This document shows positions 1 through 8,070 of a DNA stretch of 64,000 nucleotides, one piece after another. The translations under genes were made by a program, and so were the position numbers. How positions within the stretch are numbered: position 1 is the first letter of the stretch; each line of letters opens with the position of its first letter. Origin of the DNA: CAZZNQ01 sp964655775 (lineage in GTDB: Bacteria; Planctomycetota; Brocadiia; SM23-32); assembly GCA_964655775.1 (NCBI GenBank), contig CAZZNQ010000012.1, forward strand, positions 1 through 64,000. The letters are read 5' to 3'. The notes under the pieces were generated by a model, which made no database searches, was not told the origin of the DNA, and saw only the letters and a list, made by a program, of their open reading frames with translations.

Positions 1-2
1 AC

Positions 3-890
3 GGCTCGCCACTTCTTTTTCAGCCGCTTTTACACAACAATACGGACTCTATCGAGAAGACTTCCCCTTTGAGGGCCGTTGGGCATTCTCACGCTCCAGA
101 AGCGACCGAAGGCACTGCAACAGCGCCGACAGTGATCGCACGAGGCGAATATCTCTATGGTGTTGTCAAGGGCGTTGCAGACCGACTTCGACCTCCGGTA
201 ACCGTCCGTCGGGCAGCATGGGTCGGCCCTGTCATCCCGAATAGCAGCGGTGACAATCCCTGCCAGATCGTCACGACCGGCCGCCTCATGACACTGGATG
301 AAGTCAGGGCCGCGCTTGACCAGGGAGTCATCCCTACTGCGCACTGCATCGGTTACGATACGCTGGTGCCTATCGTGCACCCGTCAAACCCCGTGGACGA
401 TATCACACCCGAAGAGCTAAGGGACATCTACGCGGGGCGCATCGGGAACTGGTCTGATCTGGGAGGGGCAGATGCTCCCATTCTCAGGACTGCGCCTTTC
501 TTCGGCTCGCGACTTGTCGTCTCGTTCGAGAGGATTGTGATGCAAGGTCAGGAGAGCACGGAGGACATCCTGGAGCGGAATCCGGGCATGAGTCAGGACT
601 GGCTGGTGAGCCAGAACCCCGATGCAATCGGCTATGCGGCGCCGGCTTATGTTACCCTCCAGGCTAAGGCCCTCAGTGTGGGAGGAGTTCGATGCACGCC
701 GAAGGCGGTGCGGACGGGACGATATCCCTTGACTCGGCCGGTGTTCATCTACACCGACGGTTACCCCGAACGCGGAAGCCCCGTGCACCGGATCGTCAGC
801 TTCTTCTACACGCGCGAGGCGACGCTGATGTTGTACGAATGCGGGATGGTACCTGTCACGGAATACCGATGCCGTCAGGCGGAGGAGTGA
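3..890 (+). CDS. PstS-like phosphate-binding protein, 5' end cut off by window edge
   Basis: Substrate-binding protein of the PBP/PstS family, normally the extracytoplasmic ligand receptor of an ABC importer or a PstS-like accessory protein. The reading frame is open to the left edge, so the true start and any signal peptide probably lie outside the window; the first in-window start codon is a TTG at 69 without a good ribosome site. Family signals are the segment reading SGDNPCQIVTTG, the stretch ITPEELRDIYAGRIGNWSDLGG (typical of PstS-like folds, where a short loop precedes a GxxxxW motif), and a C-terminal FFYTREA stretch close to family endings. No permease or ATPase gene follows, so transport partners are not visible. 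Family assignment is fairly secure; ligand is inferred. Confidence 0.72.
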   Translation, partial: GSPLLFQPLLHNNTDSIEKTSPLRAVGHSHAPEATEGTATAPTVIARGEYLYGVVKGVADRLRPPVTVRRAAWVGPVIPNSSGDNPCQIVTTGRLMTLDEVRAALDQGVIPTAHCIGYDTLVPIVHPSNPVDDITPEELRDIYAGRIGNWSDLGGADAPILRTAPFFGSRLVVSFERIVMQGQESTEDILERNPGMSQDWLVSQNPDAIGYAAPAYVTLQAKALSVGGVRCTPKAVRTGRYPLTRPVFIYTDGYPERGSPVHRIVSFFYTREATLMLYECGMVPVTEYRCRQAEE

Positions 891-996
891 GTTTTGTTTG
901 GACCATGCCTGCAGTGGGTTCTTGGGTAGACGAGGCGTGTGTGAGTTTGCGTTGATTGAATGCCGAGACACATGTCTTCACTGGAGAAACGGCACC

Positions 997-1137
997 ATGG
1001 GAAGACCGAAGGGCGCAAAACAAGTGCCCGGGCCACTGATGTGGCTCCCGCCGCTGGTCATGCCCCTATTCGGGTTCTTGGCGCTGACCATGGGCCGGTC
1101 AAGCTGCGGTGCGTGGTGCTCAATTAGGTCGGCGTAG
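997..1137 (+). CDS. Possible 46-residue membrane peptide
   Basis: A short ATG frame in the otherwise gene-free interval between 890 and 1190. It has GGAGA about ten bases upstream of the ATG and would encode a basic N-terminus followed by one hydrophobic stretch (residues about 14-33) and a short polar tail containing two cysteines. No family is recognised. The size and the hydrophobic segment fit a small membrane protein, but a chance frame in GC-rich DNA is equally possible. Confidence 0.3.
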   Translation: MGRPKGAKQVPGPLMWLPPLVMPLFGFLALTMGRSSCGAWCSIRSA

Positions 1138-1189
1138 CGATGCAGGGCATGACGGTCCGCGCCGGCTGGACGCGGGAGGGAAGACAACC

Positions 1190-2050
1190 GTGACAGTTCT
1201 GGTTCAAGCGATCGCCATATTCTGCTTCCTGCCCGGATGGTTCCTCATTCTGTGGCACCTCTGGCGATGGTTCGGCGGGTTCCGGGCAAAGGCGACGGTT
1301 GCAGTGGCGCGGACAACGCTCGCGGCAAGCGTGGTGGCGGGTTTGCTCTACACGTTGCTGCTTCCGCCTCGCCCCATCGCGCCGTCGATTTGGAGTGGCA
1401 TAATCGCGCTGAACGTCATCTTCATTTTACCGGTCTCTGCGGTGTTCCTGGCAGCAATCTCCGCACCTTACAGGGAACTCTGGGCGGCGTACCGCACGGT
1501 GCCGTTCCGGCTGCCCGAGACCAGCGCCAGCCGACGGGTCAAGACGTGCCGTAAGCACCTGCGCTGCCTGTTCCTGATCCTGGCGCTCTCCCTGACCGCC
1601 GCGGCCCTCGCCCACATCGCCGTCTTGGGCGGCTACGGGCGGCCGTTCGAATCGGAAACCTACAAGTCCGCGTCCATGAGCAACATGTACCATATCGGGC
1701 TGGCGCTCCAGGGGCATAGATTTGACCACGATGACGAACTCGCCTGGAACCTGCAGCAGCTCTGCGAACAGGGTTACCTGGACCCGACCAGATTGGAGAA
1801 TCCCCGCTGGCCGAATCGCTATCCGGGATACATCTACGTCCGGCCGGTGGGGCCCGGCTCCGATATTCCGCCCGGCCTGGTGGTTCTGTACGAGAACTAT
1901 GGTGAATGGCCCGACATCGGGGTCTGCTGCATGCGCATGGACGGCGGCTTCCACCTGGCCGAAACGCCAGCGGAGTTACGGGGGCTGCTGGAGCCGGCCT
2001 ACGAGTACTCCGCGCAGAAGGTGGCCGCATCAGGGGGCGATGAGGATTGA
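1190..2050 (+). CDS. Membrane protein with DUF1559/pilin-substrate-like C-terminal segment
   Basis: Unknown function. The start is placed at a GTG at 1190 because it is preceded by GGGAGGGA at about eight bases and because the protein then opens directly with a hydrophobic helix; the open frame extends further upstream with poor codon content. Four hydrophobic segments are visible at about residues 4-22, 36-56, 65-90 and 125-150, followed by a soluble C-terminal part that begins with SMSNMYHIGLAL and continues with short Leu/Tyr/Asp-rich motifs about dates or lists of the type seen after the helix of planctomycete pilin-like (DUF1559) proteins. The same kind of segment ends the protein at 2729-4960, suggesting a shared module. 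It is the first of a same-strand series of membrane and exported proteins. Confidence 0.6.
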   Translation: MTVLVQAIAIFCFLPGWFLILWHLWRWFGGFRAKATVAVARTTLAASVVAGLLYTLLLPPRPIAPSIWSGIIALNVIFILPVSAVFLAAISAPYRELWAAYRTVPFRLPETSASRRVKTCRKHLRCLFLILALSLTAAALAHIAVLGGYGRPFESETYKSASMSNMYHIGLALQGHRFDHDDELAWNLQQLCEQGYLDPTRLENPRWPNRYPGYIYVRPVGPGSDIPPGLVVLYENYGEWPDIGVCCMRMDGGFHLAETPAELRGLLEPAYEYSAQKVAASGGDED

Positions 2051-2133
2051 AGCGTCGCGCCGGAAGAAGCTATGATGGCGGCGCCAGAGAGCACACGGCG
2101 GCACGCAACGGGACACGAAGGGAGGGGCGTCCG

Positions 2134-2517
2134 ATGGGGGACGCGACGTCGAGCAGGCACAGGGCGCTGAAGGGCGCGGCCGGGATCGCGGCCGCCGCGG
2201 GAGGCGTCTGCCTGATGATCTGGGGCGGGGCCTGGAGCCTGTTCGCCTTCGGGCCGCTGCTGATAGCGGCCGGCGGGGTGGCGTTGGCACGAGCCGCCTT
2301 CCCGGGGAGGACCGAGACATGGGGCTGCACCGTCTCCCTCGCCGGGCTGATACTGCTGGGCGTGGGCGCGCTGCCGATGGCGCTGCTGGCGACCGGTCTG
2401 ATGGCCGACAACGAGGCGAGCGGCATGCTGGCGACGCTGCTTGCGGTGATGGTGGGCGGGCCGGGGCTGGTGGTGACGCTGATGGGGCTGGCGCTGCGGG
2501 TCTGGGAGCGCTGGTGA
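2134..2517 (+). CDS. Small hydrophobic membrane protein
   Basis: About 127 residues, unknown function. The ATG at 2134 is chosen because GGGAGGGGC lies just upstream; the frame is open back to 2047 but that part is arginine-rich and unlikely. Four hydrophobic, Gly/Ala/Leu-rich segments fill almost the whole protein, with short polar loops, consistent with an integral inner-membrane protein. No catalytic motif is visible. It sits 83 bases after the preceding membrane protein and in the same direction. Confidence 0.55.
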   Translation: MGDATSSRHRALKGAAGIAAAAGGVCLMIWGGAWSLFAFGPLLIAAGGVALARAAFPGRTETWGCTVSLAGLILLGVGALPMALLATGLMADNEASGMLATLLAVMVGGPGLVVTLMGLALRVWERW

Positions 2518-2728
2518 CCGCCGACGCCGCAGGACGGAATCCGTATGGACAACCGGCGGCGTCTGCGCTACCATGAGGCCGACGGGGCATGGGGTCCACG
2601 GCCGCGCTTGCGCACGCAAGGAATTGGGAAACCGGGCAAGCTGGGGCATGCGGGCCTGCCGGATGATGCTCCAGTGGAGATGCCCCGCCGCAAGGCCAAG
2701 GGACAGTTACCGAGGGAAGGAGAGCGCG

Positions 2729-4960
2729 ATGAGGTTGGTCAGGACGTTGTGTGTGGGGTTGGTTCTGCTGCTTGCGGCTGTGCACGGCTCCGCCGCTCGG
2801 GCGGCCGAGGTGCCGCAGGAGGCCGTGCTTGTGGTGGAGATCGGCGCGCCGCAGGCCGCGTGGGACGGACTGAGTGCGATGGCGGTGACCATCGAGCCCA
2901 GCGCGGTGTTGCCGCCGTTGAGCCAGATGATTGCCGCAAGGGTGGGGCCGCAGGCGGCCCAGGCCGTGGATTTGGACAGCCCGCTCCAGCTCATCCTGCT
3001 GGCGCCGCCGCTTCATACCTCGCCGGTGGTCGTGCTCGGAGTGCAATCGCCTGAGACACTGCTGGGCGCGCTGGGGCTGCCGACGGAGAAGGTGCGCGAC
3101 GTCGGGGACGTCGGCGTTTACAACGCGGCGGGACGCGAGGCGGCGATCGCGACCGTCGACGGGCATACCGTCGTCGGGGAGAACGTCGAGGCGGTCGGGC
3201 AGGTGCTCGCGGCGATGAAAGCCGGGCGGTGGCCGCTGGGGACGGTCTCCGGCGAGCAGGACCTCGGGCTGGTGGTCCGGCCGTTGGCGCTGCTGGAGGG
3301 CCTGGCGCAGAGCGGCGAGGACCCGTTCCGCACGATCGAACAGGAACTCCGGACCCAGTCCCAGCGGGAGAATGCCGAACTCACCCCGGAGCTGATGACG
3401 GTGCTGCAGGCCGAGATCGACGCGGTCGAGGCGATGCTGCGGCAGACGGAGGAGGTCCGCGTGGGCGTGGCGTTCAACTCGGAAGACCTGCGCGTTCACA
3501 AGACCGTGAAGCTGACGCCGGGCGGCATAGCCACATACCTGGCCGGACTGCCGGACGGGCCGCTCAGCCTGCAGACATATCTCCCGGCGGACTGCCTGGC
3601 CGGCGCCGTCGGCAAGGTGGGCGACCTGGAGCCGGCGCTGGACTGGTACGACGATTTCATTGCCAAGACCATGTCGGCGCTCGGCGGCGATCGGGCTTCC
3701 GTCGACGCGCTCATGGAACTCATGCGTCAGGGAATCGAGGACCTCGGCGGCGAGATGGTGCAGGCGGTGACGACCACGGCCGGCGGCAAGATCGGTTACG
3801 TCTACGTCATGCGCACGACCGACCCGGCCGCGTTCCGGCAGATGCTCGAGTCGATGCCGGACATGCTCGGGAAGACCGCCGTCTTCCCCTTCATGGACTG
3901 CAGCATTACCGTCGGTCCGGAGCCCGTCCGCTACAAGGGGCAGGCGATTACGCAGTGGGATTACGACATCGAGTTCCAGCCCATGGGCAACATGCCACAG
4001 GCCGAGGAACTCGCCGAAATGCAGCAGCGGATGCTGGATATGTTCTACGGCAAGGACGCGCAGGCTTACTGGACCTTCCTGGACGATCTCTGCCTGCTGA
4101 CCTACGGCGAGGGGGCGCTGGACGAGATGAAGGCCCTCATCGACGGCACCGATTCGCTGGTGGAATCGGGCAAGCTCAGGGCCGCCCTCGGCGAGGCGAT
4201 GGGCGACGCCGACGTGGTCGGCTACGTCTCGCTGTCGGAGGCGGTGGACGTCTACCTGGACATCCTGCGGGTAGCCATGAAGGACGCTCCCTTCCCGATT
4301 CCGGAGATGGAGTTCCCCGAGGCCCCGGGCGTCGGGTTCAGGGGCCGCATGGCGGCGGAGCACGAGGTAGAGCTGTTCATGCGCGTCCCGACTGCATCGG
4401 TCCGGGCGCTGGTGGAGGGCTTCAAGGCTGCGTTCATGCAGATGACGGTCCAGCCGGTCGGCGAGACCGCTGCCATGACAGAGGCGCGAATCCAGGCCAG
4501 GCAAGCGGCCGGTCGCCACAATCTTCACAGCATCGGGCTGGGCATCGCCATGTGGCGTATCTCCAATGATGAGAACTACCCACCCGACCTGGAATCGATC
4601 GTCGAGTCGGAGCTCATCGAGGATAGGGAAGTCTTCATCGATCCGGGCGACGACAGCCCCCGCACCGTGGGCTCGTCGGGCCTGATGACCAGCTACGAGT
4701 ATGTCGGCTCCATTCCGAAGAATGTGCCGTCGGACGTCATCATCGCGTATTCGCGGAAGGGCATCTGGCCGGAAGGCCGCAACGTGCTCTACGTGGACAT
4801 GGCGGTGCAGTTCCTGACGGAGGAAGAACTCCACGGCGGACAGCCCGGTGCTCGGAAGACGCTGGAGCAGTGCTACCAGGCGGTCGTCGACGCCTACGGC
4901 GACGATATCACGCCCGAGATCCGCGCCCGCCTGCAGAAGTTCTACGAGGTCAGCGAGTAG
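2729..4960 (+). CDS. Large exported protein, DUF3352-like body with pilin-substrate-like C-terminus
   Basis: About 743 residues. The ATG at 2729 follows GGAAGGAGAG and opens a clear Sec signal peptide (MRLVRTL, a Leu/Val-rich core, cleavage near ARAAE). The body from about residue 25 to 570 is a long periplasmic region with repeated short alpha/beta motifs and many acidic residues, resembling the poorly characterised DUF3352 type of planctomycete exported proteins; this match is by eye only. From about residue 590 the text GRHNLHSIGLGIAMWR introduces a segment of the DUF1559/pilin-substrate kind, with a list of residues, a Pro-Gly-Asp stretch and a VDMAVQF ending. There is no N-terminal pilin helix. 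Function unknown. A 934-residue antisense frame over this gene is a GC artefact. Confidence 0.65.
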   Translation: MRLVRTLCVGLVLLLAAVHGSAARAAEVPQEAVLVVEIGAPQAAWDGLSAMAVTIEPSAVLPPLSQMIAARVGPQAAQAVDLDSPLQLILLAPPLHTSPVVVLGVQSPETLLGALGLPTEKVRDVGDVGVYNAAGREAAIATVDGHTVVGENVEAVGQVLAAMKAGRWPLGTVSGEQDLGLVVRPLALLEGLAQSGEDPFRTIEQELRTQSQRENAELTPELMTVLQAEIDAVEAMLRQTEEVRVGVAFNSEDLRVHKTVKLTPGGIATYLAGLPDGPLSLQTYLPADCLAGAVGKVGDLEPALDWYDDFIAKTMSALGGDRASVDALMELMRQGIEDLGGEMVQAVTTTAGGKIGYVYVMRTTDPAAFRQMLESMPDMLGKTAVFPFMDCSITVGPEPVRYKGQAITQWDYDIEFQPMGNMPQAEELAEMQQRMLDMFYGKDAQAYWTFLDDLCLLTYGEGALDEMKALIDGTDSLVESGKLRAALGEAMGDADVVGYVSLSEAVDVYLDILRVAMKDAPFPIPEMEFPEAPGVGFRGRMAAEHEVELFMRVPTASVRALVEGFKAAFMQMTVQPVGETAAMTEARIQARQAAGRHNLHSIGLGIAMWRISNDENYPPDLESIVESELIEDREVFIDPGDDSPRTVGSSGLMTSYEYVGSIPKNVPSDVIIAYSRKGIWPEGRNVLYVDMAVQFLTEEELHGGQPGARKTLEQCYQAVVDAYGDDITPEIRARLQKFYEVSE

Positions 4961-4975
4961 CGCTGGGGGGAGGGC

Positions 4976-5308
4976 GTGGAGACCTACTACTGCGAGCGAT
5001 GCGGGGCACTGCTGGAGTCATCCGACTGCGTGAAGGAGCGCCGTTTCAGCCTCCACGTCTCGAATCTGCGGTGTCCGCGTTGCGGCGGGCGAGTGATGGT
5101 GTCCGGGCCGGCCTTCATCGTGCTGGGCTCTATTCTGGCGCTCTTCAGCGGTGTCTGCTGCTTCGATATCGGGGTCGCCGCGGGCGGTGGCTTGGCGGCG
5201 CTGGGCATCCTGCGGGCCGTGAAGTGGCGTCTAGCGGTCCGCCGCTGGCGCCGCGCACACGCGGGCGGCGATGACGGCGCAGGCCCGGAGGGAGGGACGC
5301 CGACATGA
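4976..5308 (+). CDS. Zinc-ribbon membrane protein
   Basis: About 110 residues, starting at GTG behind a purine-rich GGGGGGAGGG. The N-terminus carries two CxxC pairs (CERC at residues 6-9 and CPRC at about 33-36) that would form one zinc ribbon, followed by two hydrophobic helices separated by a short loop and a basic, Gly-rich cytoplasmic tail. Its stop overlaps the start of the next gene in an ATGA, so the two are probably translationally coupled. Function unknown; zinc-ribbon/membrane architectures of this kind are common orphan proteins. Confidence 0.6.
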   Translation: METYYCERCGALLESSDCVKERRFSLHVSNLRCPRCGGRVMVSGPAFIVLGSILALFSGVCCFDIGVAAGGGLAALGILRAVKWRLAVRRWRRAHAGGDDGAGPEGGTPT

Positions 5309-6306
5309 CGTCCAGGCCCCAAGATACGGAGGACGCGAAGGCGTTCACGGTGTGGGCGCACGTCCGGCTCTGGTGCTGCGTCATCCTCGGCTTCGTGGGC
5401 CTCACCTATGCTTGGGCCGCGCTCTCCATGCTCCTGGACCTCTCGGATTCCCAGAGATGGCCGGTCGGCCTGGTTGCCGCGGCGCTTGCCTGGACCGCCG
5501 CGTGGCGTCTCCGGCCCGGACGCCCCCACCCGGAGAGTGCTGCGTACTTCGTGACACCAGTTCTCGCCATCAGCTTCGGGCTGGCCTTTGGTCTGTTTGC
5601 CATCCTGTACTTCATGGGCAAGTCCACTGCGATACTTCTGTGTGGAGCGACCACCATCGCTCTGGCCGCGGGGTTGCTCGCCGTCGCCGTCAACGCGTGG
5701 CGCGTGTGGAGAACGGGATTCGACCGCAGCTGGCTTCCGCAGGAACTGGCCCAGCTCGCGGCGGTTGTACTGGTGGTGGTCTTTATGATGTGGACCGGCC
5801 AGTGTGCCGCGTGCGACTCCTATCCCTTCGCGTACACGTCCCGCCTGGTCGACATCCAGACCGGGCGGCTCAAGGTGATGCGGGTCCGAATGGGTCTGCC
5901 GGCCGGGTATGAGATCCAGGAGACGGCCGTCAGCCGGGCGGCGGCGAGCGGCGACGGATTCCACGGGGAACCCGAGTGGCGTGCCGTCTACGTGCGAATG
6001 CCCTATACGCAAGTGCACACGAGCTTTCGTAGTGCCCTGCACCAGATATTCATGATCGAGATGGTGTGGGGCGGGGAGGAGCAATGGCCGCCGGACGTGC
6101 GCCGCAAGAGCGCGCGGGACCTGCTGAGGCTTTGGCAACTGGCGGGCCATGGCTACGCCGCAGACGATTACATCTCGTTGCTGACGGACAGAGCCTTTTC
6201 CTCGCATGGCAACGAGGAGTTCTTTCGGGAACTGCTGTCCACGCCGCCGGAGGATATGGTCGACAGCGACGGCGAGTTCATCTGGAGCCCGGAGGGGCCA
6301 CCGTGA
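5305..6306 (+). CDS. Membrane protein of unknown function
   Basis: 333 residues. Five hydrophobic segments can be seen in the first 170 residues, followed by a soluble C-terminal half of about 160 residues with no recognised motif. The start overlaps the stop of the zinc-ribbon gene by four bases (ATGA). The C-terminal half has a CAAC motif right after the last helix and an acidic, proline-rich end. The pairing with the zinc-ribbon protein suggests a two-component membrane assembly, but no family or function can be named. Confidence 0.6.
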   Translation: MTSRPQDTEDAKAFTVWAHVRLWCCVILGFVGLTYAWAALSMLLDLSDSQRWPVGLVAAALAWTAAWRLRPGRPHPESAAYFVTPVLAISFGLAFGLFAILYFMGKSTAILLCGATTIALAAGLLAVAVNAWRVWRTGFDRSWLPQELAQLAAVVLVVVFMMWTGQCAACDSYPFAYTSRLVDIQTGRLKVMRVRMGLPAGYEIQETAVSRAAASGDGFHGEPEWRAVYVRMPYTQVHTSFRSALHQIFMIEMVWGGEEQWPPDVRRKSARDLLRLWQLAGHGYAADDYISLLTDRAFSSHGNEEFFRELLSTPPEDMVDSDGEFIWSPEGPP

Positions 6307-6454
6307 CGGGGGCCGCAGGTCTCACTCCGGGCGGACACCGTTTGCCTCGGGCCCGGCGCTCTGGCATAATCCGGCCCACGCTTGACTGGAAGGGCAGGTC
6401 GACGGTTCCGACCGGTGAGGGTGGTTTCCCAAGCTTTAGAGTGGGCGCATCCCG

Positions 6455-6669
6455 ATGCTGACACGCCAACCGACCACGCCCGGCGAGTGGCGCGTAATCG
6501 GTTGCTGCGCATGGGGGTTCTTCATGGTGGTGACGGGGATTGGGCTCTATGCGGGCTGGAGGTGGGCTTCGAGGATGGGGCGGTGCGGAGTGCTCTGGCA
6601 GTGGGGATGGGCGGGCTGGCGGCGCTTGCGTTGCTCTATTACATCCTCCTTCGCGGATCGCGTTCGTAG
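6455..6669 (+). pseudogene. Small two-helix membrane protein split by a one-base frameshift
   Basis: Read from the ATG at 6455 the first frame gives an N-terminal polar stretch and one hydrophobic helix (residues about 14-33), then turns into arginine/tryptophan-rich sequence. The neighbouring frame, entered at the run of four G at 6577-6580, gives a second clean hydrophobic helix (AVGMGGLAALALLYYILL) and a stop at 6667-6669, 23 bases before the next start. Adding one G to the run joins the two halves into a coherent protein of about 71 residues. So either the assembly lacks a base in the homopolymer or the gene carries a real frameshift. The joined protein has no recognised family. Confidence 0.45.
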
Positions 6670-6692
6670 TCGCTTTCGAGCGGAAGTTGACC

Positions 6693-7805
6693 ATGTATGA
6701 CGTGGCAATAATCGGAGCCGGGCTCGCCGGAGCCACGCTGGCACGCCTGATCGCCGGTGCGGGCAGGACACTGCTGGTCGAGTCCAGGAACCTGAGCGGG
6801 GCCGACGGGAAGGAATCGCAGGGGAAGTGCTGCGGCGGTCTCCTTGCTCCCGATGGGCAGCGCATGCTGGCGACGTTGGGGCTGGGGCTGCCGAAGCGCG
6901 TCCTATTGGAACCGCAGGTTTTCGTTGTGAGGGCAACCGATCTTGCCACCGGCGCCGAACGGTACTACCAGCGGCACTACATCAACATGGACCGCGCTGC
7001 ATTCGACCGCTGGCTTGTCTCACTGGTGCCCACGTCGGTCGAGTTGAGAAACGGGTGTCGGCTCGAATCCTGCGAGCGCGAGGGCGACGCGTTCACGCTC
7101 GTTCTTCGGGCAGGCAAGAGCGAGACGGTCGAACGAGCACGCCTTGTGATAGGCGCCGACGGCGCGCACTCCCGCGCCCGTCGCCGGTTCGGGCTCGGGA
7201 TCGGCGCGCGGCGGTACCTGGCGATCCAGGACTGGTTCGAGGCGGATAGCACGCCGCCGTATTTCTCGGCGTTCTTCTACCCCGAGGTGACGGATTACTA
7301 CGGCTGGATGATCCCGAAGGGCGACTCGGTTGTCGTTGGGGCCGCCATACCGTTCGAGGCCCGGGATCCGCACATGGACGACTCGGCGGCTGACTGTACC
7401 GTCCACTTCGAGTTGCTGCTGCGCAAGCTGGCGGAACGTGGATACGAGATGGGCACGCGTCTGCGGCGGGAATCCTGCCTGCTTCTGCGGCCCATGCGGA
7501 CCGGTCACCTCTGCCTGGGTACCGAGGGCGTCGGCCTGATCGGCGAGGCGGCGGGATGGATAAGCCCGAGTTCGGCGGAGGGGTTCAGCTACGCATTCCG
7601 CAGCGCCCTTGCGGCGGCGGACGCCCTGCGAGACGGTCCGAGCGGTTTCCTAAGGCGCTACCGTCGGCGTTCCGCAGCCTTGCGACTGAATATCGCCCTG
7701 AAGGGCGCCAAGTCTCGCGTCATCTACGGGCGCCTGTTGCGCAGGGCGGTGATGCGCAACGGTCTGGGGAGCGTGACCGTTATCGGGAGCGGCGCGAGTC
7801 AGTGA
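6693..7805 (+). CDS. Geranylgeranyl-reductase-family FAD-dependent oxidoreductase
   Basis: 370 residues. The ATG at 6693 is chosen because the FAD-binding Rossmann signature begins at once (IIGAGLAGATLAR, GxGxxG). A second FAD motif reads GADGAHSRAR near residue 150, and GEAAGWISPSSAEG near residue 285 matches the conserved GD/E-AAG-x-xxP-xxxEG motif that contacts the flavin. This combination is typical of geranylgeranyl-reductase and related isoprenoid or lipid double-bond reductases, and of some halogenase-like monooxygenases. A CCGGL motif near residue 46 is common in the reductase group. The substrate cannot be told from sequence. It follows the frameshifted membrane gene closely. Confidence 0.8.
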   Translation: MYDVAIIGAGLAGATLARLIAGAGRTLLVESRNLSGADGKESQGKCCGGLLAPDGQRMLATLGLGLPKRVLLEPQVFVVRATDLATGAERYYQRHYINMDRAAFDRWLVSLVPTSVELRNGCRLESCEREGDAFTLVLRAGKSETVERARLVIGADGAHSRARRRFGLGIGARRYLAIQDWFEADSTPPYFSAFFYPEVTDYYGWMIPKGDSVVVGAAIPFEARDPHMDDSAADCTVHFELLLRKLAERGYEMGTRLRRESCLLLRPMRTGHLCLGTEGVGLIGEAAGWISPSSAEGFSYAFRSALAAADALRDGPSGFLRRYRRRSAALRLNIALKGAKSRVIYGRLLRRAVMRNGLGSVTVIGSGASQ

Positions 7806-7820
7806 TGAAGGAGGAGGGAG

Positions 7821-8054
7821 ATGCCGGAGGAAGGAGACAGGAAGGGGATCGGGGCGGCGTCGAGCGTTGGTGTGGCGCTGGCGGGGCTGATGTTTCTGCT
7901 GGCGGCGGCGAGCATGTTCCTGTTGAGGGCCGGCCCGCTGGTCATGCTGTTTCTGGCGGCCGGGATCGTGATCTGCATCGTCACCGTGGTGCTCGCCGTC
8001 GTGGCCGCCGTGGTGAGAAAGCGACGCGCTTCGCGGCGGCCGGACGACGAGTAG
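7821..8054 (+). CDS. Small two-helix membrane protein
   Basis: 77 residues beginning 15 bases after the flavoprotein, with AAGGAGGGAG ahead of the ATG. It contains two strongly hydrophobic segments (about residues 15-35 and 42-66) and ends in a basic and then acidic tail (RKRRASRRPDDE). No family is recognised. Spacing suggests cotranscription with the flavoprotein. Its 3' end lies only 16 bases from the end of the convergent rhamnosidase gene. Confidence 0.6.
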   Translation: MPEEGDRKGIGAASSVGVALAGLMFLLAAASMFLLRAGPLVMLFLAAGIVICIVTVVLAVVAAVVRKRRASRRPDDE

Positions 8055-8070
8055 CCGGTCTCGGCTCGCG

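Noticed and set aside
2030..4834. 934-residue antisense open frame
   Set aside because: It mirrors the real exported-protein gene and is full of arginine/histidine; no domain or start signal. Artefact of GC-rich third positions.
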